From Aquiflexum lacus (lineage in GTDB: Bacteria > Bacteroidota > Bacteroidia > Cytophagales > Cyclobacteriaceae), in NCBI RefSeq assembly GCF_015476655.1, contig NZ_JABFHF010000003.1, positions 1 through 64,000 of the forward strand: DNA of 64,000 nt. The letters are read 5' to 3'. Of this stretch, positions 54,158-62,700 are shown in pieces. Each line of letters starts with the position of its first letter. The stretch's first letter is position 1. The translations under genes were made by a program, and so were the position numbers. The notes under the pieces are model-generated. The model saw only the letters and a program-made list of their open reading frames with translations, had not been told where the DNA came from and did no database searches.

Positions 54158-54237
54158 ATAGGGCAGACAAATTGAAAATTGCAGTTTAATTTTGAAGCTT
54201 GGTTATTGTTGAAACAACTTGTAAAAGTATAGCGGGA

Positions 54238-55344
54238 ATGTTTAATATATTTAAGAAGAAAAAAGACGAAAATAATAGGGGTGACCAGTATTTGTCATTG
54301 AAAATCAGAGAAATTGTAAAAGAAACTCCGGATACGGTTACGGTATTTTTTGAACAACCCGAGCCATTTTTGGAGTACAAGCCAGGGCAGTATATTACAG
54401 TTATTCTTGATTTGGGAGGGAAAGAGGTAAGGAGATCATACAGTCTTTGTACTTCACCTTTTATAGATCCTCACCCAGGAATTACGGTTAAAAGAGTTAA
54501 AGGTGGATTGGTTTCCAATTATATCAACGATCAACTTAGACCGGGAAAGACCATTGAGATCATGAAACCTTTGGGACATTTCACTACTGATTTCCATTCC
54601 AAAAACAAAAGACATTTTGTGATGGTGGCAGGGGGTAGTGGCATCACGCCGATCATGGGTATTGCCAAATCAGCTTTGATCAATGAACCAGAGTCAAAAG
54701 TTACAATCTTATATTGCAGCAGGTCAGAAGATCAGATAATATTCAAAAACCAGTTGGAAAAACTGGAAAATCAATACCCAGGGCGAATAACTGTGGTACA
54801 CAATCTAAGTCAGCCAAATCCTACTTGGTCAGGTCTCAAAGGCAGGTTGGATGCCACTAAAATTAAAGAATCTTTGTCGCCAAGTGCCTTTCCAGCGTAC
54901 ACATCTTCTCTATATTTTGTCTGTGGACCGGAAGGCCTGATGGAAACTGCCATCCACTCACTTGAATCCATGGGTGTTCCAAATGACCTGATCTATAAGG
55001 AAAGTTTTTTTTCAGATATTGAAGCCAAAGAAGCTGACTTAAAGGCTTCAGGTAAATTGGCACCTGAACTCACCCGGGAAATCGAGGTCGTCGTCAACGG
55101 TGAAAGTCATCATTTTGAAGTGCCTGCAGGAAAGACCATTTTGGAGGCAGGTTTGGATAGGGATGTGGACATGCCTTACAGTTGCCAAAGTGGACTATGT
55201 ACAGCATGTAGAGGTAAACTGACTTCAGGAAAAGTAGATATGATTGAGGATGCGGGTTTGAGTGAAAGTGAAATCGCAGAGGGTTATATCCTTTGTTGTT
55301 CCTCTAAACCTGCGAGTTCGGATATAAAAATCGTTATTGAATAA
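54238..55344 (+). CDS. 2Fe-2S flavin reductase (PaaE/FNR-like)
   Basis: A 368-aa protein with an FNR-like FAD-binding domain (about residues 20-115; RRSYSLCTSP), an NAD(P)H-binding domain (about 120-240; MVAGGSGITPIMG, FVCGPEGLME) and a C-terminal plant-type 2Fe-2S domain (YSCQSGLCTACRG, last Cys in LCCSS). It fits PaaE-like and HCP/hemin-type electron transfer reductases. I chose MFNIFKKKK; the frame is open 13 codons upstream. The Fur-like site before it suggests iron control. The partner oxygenase is not in the window. Confidence 0.9.
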   Translation: MFNIFKKKKDENNRGDQYLSLKIREIVKETPDTVTVFFEQPEPFLEYKPGQYITVILDLGGKEVRRSYSLCTSPFIDPHPGITVKRVKGGLVSNYINDQLRPGKTIEIMKPLGHFTTDFHSKNKRHFVMVAGGSGITPIMGIAKSALINEPESKVTILYCSRSEDQIIFKNQLEKLENQYPGRITVVHNLSQPNPTWSGLKGRLDATKIKESLSPSAFPAYTSSLYFVCGPEGLMETAIHSLESMGVPNDLIYKESFFSDIEAKEADLKASGKLAPELTREIEVVVNGESHHFEVPAGKTILEAGLDRDVDMPYSCQSGLCTACRGKLTSGKVDMIEDAGLSESEIAEGYILCCSSKPASSDIKIVIE

Positions 55345-55843
55345 CAGGATTTTGGAAAATAAAAACATCAAACAGATTTATGAAACTTTGGAGCGGAATG
55401 TGCTGATTTTGATAGCCATTCCGATTCCTTTTTTTGCAGTTACTTATTTAAATTCCCAAAATAGTACCATAACATTTGACATTCCTGAGGTTCCTCCTTT
55501 TTGGGATTCCTTTGGCTTGGGGTTGGTAGTTTCAATTTTGGTTTTGCATTATTTCAATTTTCAGTCAGCTATCAGACGAATTCAAAATGGAAGCTATGAC
55601 TTGGAAATCAAAGTTAGTTTGTATTCCCAAGCCACTATGCTCCGTTTTTATATGCTTTTTGCTACGTCTTTATTGTGTGCAGCGGGACTATTGCTTTTCA
55701 ACAATGCGGGATATACCATCGCCTTTGCTACGACACTGATTTTCTTTTCATTGGGCAAACCCAGTCCGGATCGGATTGTAAGGCTTTTGAAACTCAAAGG
55801 TGAAGAGAAAGATAAAATATTGGAGTTGAGGAGGAGGGGATGA
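55337..55843 (+). CDS. Hypothetical membrane protein
   Basis: A 168-aa protein with about three to four hydrophobic segments, starting at a TTG that overlaps the reductase stop by 8 nt, so translation is probably coupled. It has a basic, charged tail (KLKGEEKDKILELRRRG). No family recognised. It could be a membrane anchor or accessory of the reductase. A later start is possible. Confidence 0.6.
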   Translation: MNNRILENKNIKQIYETLERNVLILIAIPIPFFAVTYLNSQNSTITFDIPEVPPFWDSFGLGLVVSILVLHYFNFQSAIRRIQNGSYDLEIKVSLYSQATMLRFYMLFATSLLCAAGLLLFNNAGYTIAFATTLIFFSLGKPSPDRIVRLLKLKGEEKDKILELRRRG

Positions 55844-55869
55844 GAAGCAGGAAATTGATCTAAACCCCA

Positions 55870-56724
55870 TTACTCCGCATCTACGGCTATCTGATTAGCT
55901 TTGCCCATGCCATCTATTCCCAATTCTACTACATCTCCTGCCTTGAGGTACCTCGGTGGTTTTAGGCCCAAACCAACACCTGATGGGGTTCCTGTAGAAA
56001 TGATATCTCCGGGAAGCAGTGTCATGTATTGACTGATGTAAGAGACAAGGGTAGGGATGTCAAACACCAAGTCAGAAGTATTACTGTCCTGTAGTTTTTC
56101 ACCGTTGACTTTAAGCCAAAGTCTAAGGTTATGGGGGTCTTTGATTTCGTCTTTGGTCACAAGATAGGGACCAAAAGGTGCAAAATGATCTGCACTTTTT
56201 CCCTTTACCCATTGACCGCCATGATTTAATTGAAAATCCCTTTCGCTGACATCATTGTGTAGGGCATAACCTGCCACATAATCCATGGCATCCGCTTTGG
56301 AAACATAGGTGGCTTTTTTGCCGATGACCACTGCCAGTTCAACTTCCCAATCAGTTTTTGTGGAACTACGGGGAATGATAATCGAATCATTGGGGCCGCA
56401 AAGTGAAGAAGTTGCTTTCATGAAAAGGATTGGTACTTCGGGAACAGCCATACCGCTTTCCTTGGCGTGCATGGTATAATTCAACCCAACGCAGATGATT
56501 TTTGAAGGTCTTTTGATGGGTGAGCCTAAGCGGATTGATTTGCTGATTTGAAGTAGTTTGGATTCGTTTTGTTCCAACCACTCGGAAAGTCTTTCCAAGC
56601 CATTGTTTTCAAAAAAATCTTCAGACCAGTCCTCTCCAAAAGCACTGCAATCAAGCCATTGACCATTTTTGTTTTCTATTCCGGGTTTTTCTTTTCCTGT
56701 TGTTCCGAATCGAATAAGTTTCAT
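55870..56724 (-). CDS. Fumarylacetoacetate hydrolase family (2,4-diketo-3-deoxy-L-fuconate hydrolase-like)
   Basis: A 284-aa FAH-fold enzyme: KIICVGLNYTMHAKESG, DWEVELAVVIGKKA (metal-binding Glu), GYALHNDVSERDFQ and ISTGTPSGVGLGLKPPRYLKAGD. The nearest assigned relatives cleave 2,4-diketo-3-deoxy sugar acids. The neighbouring SDR fits the preceding oxidation step of the non-phosphorylating L-fucose/L-rhamnose pathway. That pathway role is inferred from the pair. Confidence 0.8.
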   Translation of the reverse strand: MKLIRFGTTGKEKPGIENKNGQWLDCSAFGEDWSEDFFENNGLERLSEWLEQNESKLLQISKSIRLGSPIKRPSKIICVGLNYTMHAKESGMAVPEVPILFMKATSSLCGPNDSIIIPRSSTKTDWEVELAVVIGKKATYVSKADAMDYVAGYALHNDVSERDFQLNHGGQWVKGKSADHFAPFGPYLVTKDEIKDPHNLRLWLKVNGEKLQDSNTSDLVFDIPTLVSYISQYMTLLPGDIISTGTPSGVGLGLKPPRYLKAGDVVELGIDGMGKANQIAVDAE

Positions 56725-56737
56725 AGGGGGGTAATTT

Positions 56738-56944
56738 AGATTTTAGATTTATGATTTAAGATTTTAGATTCGAGAAGCGAGAGCCTAGAAACAAGAGTCA
56801 AGAAACAAAGCTTGCCCCGAGTATCGGGGAGCCAGGATACAAGATGCAATAAACAAGAAAAGACCTGTTCCGGGTTTCAGGGAACCCAGAGGTAAGACTA
56901 CATTGTACTTCGTACTTTCATCCTTCATCCTTTCTCCTTCATCC
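56738..56944. repeat. AGATTTT/AGANNNN heptads and TTCATCC heptads
   Basis: In a gene-free gap between the FAH and SDR genes, ten 7-mers in phase (nine AGA, one TGA) run 56738-56807. A CCCCGAGTATCGGGG palindrome follows near 56815-56830, and four TTCATCC-type heptads run 56917-56944, directly up to the SDR stop codon. Confidence 0.88.
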
Positions 56945-57697
56945 TCAGGCTTTCAGGCCTTGGAAGCCTCCGTCGATATTGAAATTGCTTCCTGTGATAA
57001 AGGAGGACTCTTCGGAGGCTAGGTAATATGCCATGGCAGCTATTTCTTCCGGCTTGCCCATCCTGCCGATGGGTTGGGTAGCTGCCAGTTTAGCAAACAT
57101 TTCTTTTTCCTGCCCGGGGTAGTTTTTGGCTAAGAACCCATCCACGAATGGGGTGTGGACTCTGCCGGGAGAAATACAGTTGCAACGAATTTGGTCTGAC
57201 ACATAATCCCGCGCAATGGAGAGCGTCATCGATAAGACAGCCCCTTTGGTCATGGAATAGGCAAACCTATCAGGCAAGCCCATGGTTGCCGCTACTGAAC
57301 ACATATTGATAATCACTCCGCCTTTATTGGCTTTGAGTTTGGGTATGGCTAATTGACTGCAGTTAAACACGCCTTTGACATTTACTTGAAACAATCTGTC
57401 CAAATCTTCTTCAGAGGTAGTTTCCAGATTTCCAATATGGGATATTCCTGCATTATTTGCCAAAACATCTATTTTTTCCGGCATCTGTTTGAAAGCAGCC
57501 TTTACCTGATCCAAAGAAGACACATCGCAATGCAGGTAGGTGGCAAGTGTACCTTGTTGAATGAGGCTTCCCTCCAATTTTTTTCCGTTTTCTGAATTAT
57601 AATCCAGAAAAAATACCTTGTAGCCATTTTTGGCAAAAAGCTCGGTGATGGCTAAACCGATTCCACTTGCCCCTCCCGTAATCACAATGGTTTTCAT
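56945..57697 (-). CDS. SDR dehydrogenase (sugar-acid type)
   Basis: A 250-aa classical short-chain dehydrogenase: TGGASGIG near the N-terminus, NNAG, a catalytic Ser in MCSVAAT, YSMTKGA, and the SPGRV/INGG-like end NIDGGF. It precedes the FAH gene on the same strand. Together they suggest oxidation of a deoxy sugar acid followed by cleavage. Substrate inferred only. Confidence 0.85.
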   Translation of the reverse strand: MKTIVITGGASGIGLAITELFAKNGYKVFFLDYNSENGKKLEGSLIQQGTLATYLHCDVSSLDQVKAAFKQMPEKIDVLANNAGISHIGNLETTSEEDLDRLFQVNVKGVFNCSQLAIPKLKANKGGVIINMCSVAATMGLPDRFAYSMTKGAVLSMTLSIARDYVSDQIRCNCISPGRVHTPFVDGFLAKNYPGQEKEMFAKLAATQPIGRMGKPEEIAAMAYYLASEESSFITGSNFNIDGGFQGLKA

Positions 57698-57877
57698 ATT
57701 GATTTCGATTTTTTTCTCTTAAATATTTTATCAAGCCGAATTACCGGTTTTACATATTCCCCTGATCTTCTAGGCAATATATGGAAAATGAAAAAATAAA
57801 ATAATTAAAAATTACTTTTGGCATGTAAATTGATTTCGAGGTGATCCCTTGTATTTCATTATAAATCAGTTGGTTTT

Positions 57878-58651
57878 ATGTTAAAAAGATATAGTGTTTA
57901 TTCTTTGCTTGTTTTTATATTGTTGGGTTCTTGTATGCCAGGTTCCGAAGATGACAACGGACCCAATCCCAATGACTTTGTAGTTTTTCTAGTGATTGAT
58001 GAAGACAGTATCGACAATGATAGCGAACCGAACAATTTCAGTGAGACGGATGTCAACAATAACATTGCCCGTATCGGACAAAGGGAACAATTGAAATTCT
58101 TTACAGAAAATGTAGGAAAAACCATTGAGCTTTACACCGGTGAAGTAGGGGACGAGGGTTGGTTTGCTCTGAAATCAATTCCAAATAGATGGATCAATGC
58201 GGGACCCACAGATAATGGTCTCCAAAATTTTCTTGTTCCTGGACCTGGACTTGGTGCACCGAATATGGATGATGATAGGGAAGTTTTGTTGGATGAAATA
58301 CCTGATGTCATCCCACTTAGGGCCACGGGTTTGAGGATGCTTGTAGGATACAAAGTATTGGCAGTGGTTTACAACAGCGATATCAGTGTCAATTATTCCC
58401 CTTTGGAGGGGAATCTTCAGGGAGCAAATTTGGGAATGGTGGCTTTTGAAGTCATGAGCGTCAGCCAGAGAACAGATGGAAGCGATTCTTCCTTACCAGC
58501 AGTCAGCATCAGGATTTTGGATGTCCCGGCATTGAGTGATTTTGGAAGGGTGTTATTTTCCAATGCACCGGTACCACAATCAGCTTCTGAACCATTTGAT
58601 ATTGTCCCTCCATCCAGCACAACTATACCTGTTTTGGTTCAGGCGAATTGA
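57878..58651 (+). CDS. Hypothetical lipoprotein
   Basis: A 257-aa protein with a lipoprotein signal (VFILLGSC, Cys near residue 19), an acidic Asp/Asn-rich spacer and a compact domain with alternating strands. No family recognised. It is divergent from the SDR gene and convergent with the PorP/SprF gene, with a 20-bp gap to the latter. Confidence 0.6.
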   Translation: MLKRYSVYSLLVFILLGSCMPGSEDDNGPNPNDFVVFLVIDEDSIDNDSEPNNFSETDVNNNIARIGQREQLKFFTENVGKTIELYTGEVGDEGWFALKSIPNRWINAGPTDNGLQNFLVPGPGLGAPNMDDDREVLLDEIPDVIPLRATGLRMLVGYKVLAVVYNSDISVNYSPLEGNLQGANLGMVAFEVMSVSQRTDGSDSSLPAVSIRILDVPALSDFGRVLFSNAPVPQSASEPFDIVPPSSTTIPVLVQAN

Positions 58652-58670
58652 TTTTTAATCTATGTGAAAA

Positions 58671-59624
58671 TTACCAAATAAGGTTACCCATTTCACTTCT
58701 GTTTTCCAGCTTTCTGAAAATGAAGAATGAGGCCATAAATTCATGGGTGGGGTTGGAAATCATGAAAGACCTGTGTGCGGGAATTTCATAGGCATAGCCA
58801 AACCTGACTTTAGACATGAGGAATCCTAATTGAAAATTAGTGGCATAATCCACTCTATGTCCTAGACCTAGCCAAAATTTTTCCATCAGCATGGCTTTTA
58901 CATTGAATTCGATATTGGAGGGGAGATCAGATTGAATTCTATACATCACATGAGAATAAAGGGAAAGGTTTTGGTTGATAGGCTGTTTGAACCCTGTTTG
59001 GAAAATACTCACGATAGGCTTTTTATCCATAAAAACATCTCCATTGCTCAATCTACCTTGATTGACATTTTGCATACCATAGGCGAAATAGTAATTCTGA
59101 TGGGTAATGGACATTCCCAAGTTAAAATCAACAATATTCATATTGGCAAAACTGTTGATATATTGATTTACAGTAGGGTCATTGGCCATTTCGGTGGTCA
59201 GGTTATTCCCGTCAAGTCTTATTGTATTGTAATTGACCGAAGCCCCCAATCTTAAATTGGTTGCTGTTCCCAGTTGGATTCTTGATGCATAGCTCAATAG
59301 AAATTCGGTATCCACAAAAGGCCCATAATTGTCATGTACCATGTTGAACCCAAAAGCAGTTTTTCCCAATAATGCTGCATCATCCCCATTTTTGATTTCG
59401 GCAGGATCAAATTCTGCGGATAGAAAATAGGTTTTTGGAGCCCCATCCAATCCTGCCCATTGGTTTCTGACAAAACCCCTTACTATGGAGCCCTCATACC
59501 CAGTCAGTGAGGGGTTGAAATAGCTCTGAAGCTGATTGAATTGACTCACATACTTACGGGATTGACCGTTGACCACTATTGTTGGCAAAAGCGCTAAAAA
59601 AAAGAAGAGATAGATATTTTTCAT
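58671..59624 (-). CDS. PorP/SprF family type IX secretion-associated membrane protein
   Basis: A 317-aa outer-membrane beta-barrel-type protein with a signal peptide (FFFLALLPTIVVNG). The PorP/SprF hallmarks are QFNQLQSYFNPSLTGYEG near the start, RNQWAGLDGAPKTYFLS, and a strand-rich body. I started at the MKNIYLFF methionine, 23 codons into the longer frame. It lies directly after the giant T9SS type B protein; such pairs are typical and the PorP/SprF protein is thought to help place or anchor that substrate. Confidence 0.9.
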   Translation of the reverse strand: MKNIYLFFFLALLPTIVVNGQSRKYVSQFNQLQSYFNPSLTGYEGSIVRGFVRNQWAGLDGAPKTYFLSAEFDPAEIKNGDDAALLGKTAFGFNMVHDNYGPFVDTEFLLSYASRIQLGTATNLRLGASVNYNTIRLDGNNLTTEMANDPTVNQYINSFANMNIVDFNLGMSITHQNYYFAYGMQNVNQGRLSNGDVFMDKKPIVSIFQTGFKQPINQNLSLYSHVMYRIQSDLPSNIEFNVKAMLMEKFWLGLGHRVDYATNFQLGFLMSKVRFGYAYEIPAHRSFMISNPTHEFMASFFIFRKLENRSEMGNLIW

Positions 59625-59663
59625 GGTGATGTTTAACTTATCTGTTAACAGATATACTTTGAA

Positions 59664-59693
59664 TTGAAGGATCCATTTGAAAGGACCCTTCAA
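59664..59693. other. Inverted repeat between T9SS protein and PorP/SprF genes
   Basis: TTGAAGG..TCC pairs with GGA..CCTTCAA over an 8-nt loop, 10 nt after the stop of the giant gene. The T run is on the plus-strand side, so for the minus-strand operon it is more likely an attenuator or RNA-stability hairpin than a full terminator. Confidence 0.5.
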
Positions 59694-59702
59694 TTTGTTT
59701 TT

Positions 59703-62700
59703 TTATTTTCTTAGGAGATTAAGGACACCTTTTCTGGATTCTTTGGTATCTTCTATTTCAATGACATAATAGTAAGTGCCTACAGGCATTTCTTTGCCCA
59801 AATATGTACCGTCCCATTTTTTGTCAGCATTGTCGGTAAAGAAGACCCTTAATCCGCTTCTCTCGAAAATGTGCAATTTCACTCCTTTGTAGATTTTGAG
59901 GCTTGTCATTCCCCATTCATCATTGATATTGTCTCCATCAGGAGTGAAGGTATTTGGGATTTCCAAATCGCTCAGTTCATTGATTCTTCTGGTGATTGTA
60001 AACTCTTTTTCGAAAACGTTTCCGTCTCTGTCAGTCACCCTGACCAAAACTGTAAAGGTGGTTTCTCCCGGCATTAGACTTGAATTATTCCAATACAATT
60101 GGTTGTCAATAATGACAAACAAGCTATTGTCCAAAGCTCCTGGGACGAGTTCCAAAATGTGGATGTCATCAATAGGATCAATCACCGTAAAGTCCCCAAC
60201 AAAAATAGGCTCTCCGTTGTCATCATGGGTGAATATGTCATTGCTTAGAACAAGGTCTATGGGACTGTCTTTTTGAAGGACTACCACCATGATATTTGGT
60301 AGCCTATCTGTTTGATTTTCCCAGCTGTTGGGGATAACAATAGTTCCGGTCAACATATAAGGGCCATTTTGGAACGGATCATAGTCCCCAATTTCCCAAA
60401 TAATTGGCAGGTAAACCCAATTACCATTGTCAGTTTGAACCAAAATCTGCTCAGGTAGTCCCAATTCGTCGAAGAGCGTACCCCAAGGAACCTCTATGAT
60501 TTCCCCATCTTCAAAATCTACAACGGCTATTGTTTCCGGTTCTTCCAATGAACATCCAAACTGATCTACCTCTGCTCCCTCAGGAGTATCAGGACACAAA
60601 TCCATATCATCTGTGATTCCATCTCCATCGGTGTCAATTTCGGACAAAGCACAGCCATTTTCATCTACTTCCATTCCTGTAGGTGTTTCGGGACATTGGT
60701 CCAGGTCATCGGAGATACCGTCACCATCTGAATCCAACTGAGATAACGCACAGCCATTTTCATCAACTTCTGCACCCGTAGGGGTATCAGGACATTGATC
60801 CATGTCATCGGTGACGCCGTCTCCATCTGTATCCAATTGAGATAATGCACAACCATTCTCATCGACTTGAGTTCCTGCAGCTGTGTTAGGACACTGATCT
60901 ATATAATCCGGTACGCCATCACCATCTGTATCAATCTGATCAAGGCTACAGCCGTTTTCATCGACCTGAGCTCCGGCAGCGGTGTCAGGACATTGGTCCA
61001 AATAGTCCGGTACCCCATCACCATCCGTGTCAATTTGATCCTGACTACAACCGTTTTCGTCCACTTGATCGCCAATAGGGGTATCAGGACAGAGATCAAG
61101 GTGGTCAGGTATCCCATCACCATCAGTATCAATCTGATCCAATGCACATCCATTTTCATCCACCTCAACACCATTTGGCGTATCCGGGCACTGATCAAGA
61201 TAATCTGGTATTCCATCGCCATCGCTGTCTATCTGATCTAGACTACAACCGTTTTCATCCACTTGTGCTCCTATAGGAGTATTAGGACATTGGTCAAGAT
61301 CATCGCTCACACCATCTCCATCTGAATCCAATTGTGAGGTTGCGCAACCATTTTCATCCACTTGAGCTCCCTGAGGTGTATTTGGACATTGGTCTAAATC
61401 ATCTGTAATACCGTCTCCGTCAGAATCCAATTGTGAAAGCGCACAACCGTTTGAATCCACTTGAACTCCTTCGGGAGTATTGGGACATTGATCCAGGTCA
61501 TCGGTCACACCATCTCCGTCTGTATCCAATTGAGAAAGGGCACATCCATTTTCATCGACCTGAACTCCTGCAGGTGTATCAGGACATTGATCAATATAAT
61601 CAGGAATTCCATCCCCATCGGTATCAATCTGATCTTGGCTACAACCATTCTCATCTACTTGGGTTCCGGTTGGGGTATTTGGACACTGATCTAAATCGTC
61701 CGTGACCCCATCACCATCGGAATCCAATTGGGAGAGTGCGCATCCATTTTCATCCACTTGAGCTCCTGGAAGAGTATTGGGACATTGGTCAAGATCATCG
61801 GTCACCCCATCCCCATCAGAATCTACTTGAGAGAGTGCGCATCCGTTTTCATCAACCTGTATTCCAGCAGGAGTATCGGGACACTGATCCAAATAATCAG
61901 GAATTCCGTCCCCATCAGTATCGATTTGATCTAGGCTACAGCCGTTTTGGTCCACTTCTGCACCGTTAGGAGTATTTGGACATAGATCAAGATAATCCGG
62001 TATACCATCACCATCTGTGTCTATTTGGTCGAGACTACAGCCATTTTCATCTACTTCGGCACCAGCAGGGGTGTCAGGACATTGGTCTAAATCGTCCGTG
62101 ACCCCATCACCATCGGAATCCAATTGTGAAAGCGCACATCCATTTTCATCTACCTGAACTCCAGAAGGTGTGTCAGGACATTGATCCAAATAATCAGGTA
62201 TGCCATCCCCATCTGTATCGATTTGATCCGGGCTACAGCCATTTTCATCGACTTCAGCTCCGGTAGGGGTGTCAGGGCATTGGTCTAAATCGTCCGTGAC
62301 CCCATCCCCATCTGAATCCAATTGTGAAAGCGCACATCCGTTTTCATCAACCTGTATGTCAGCAGGAGTATCGGGACACTGATCCAAATAATCAGGTATG
62401 TCATCCCCATCAGTATCTATTTGATCCAGACTACATCCATTTTCATCGACTTCAGTGCCGGCAGGAGTATCAGGGCATTGATCCAAATAATCAGGTATTC
62501 CGTCACCATCTGTGTCAATTTGGTCTTGGCTACAACCGTTTTCATCAACTTCATCTCCTGCAGGAGTATCAGGACATTGGTCCAGGTAATCAGGTATTCC
62601 GTCACCATCTGTATCAATCTGGTCTTGGCTACAACCATTTTCATCTACCTGAGTACCAGTTGGGGTATTGGGGCATTGGTCTAAATTGTCAGTGACCCCG

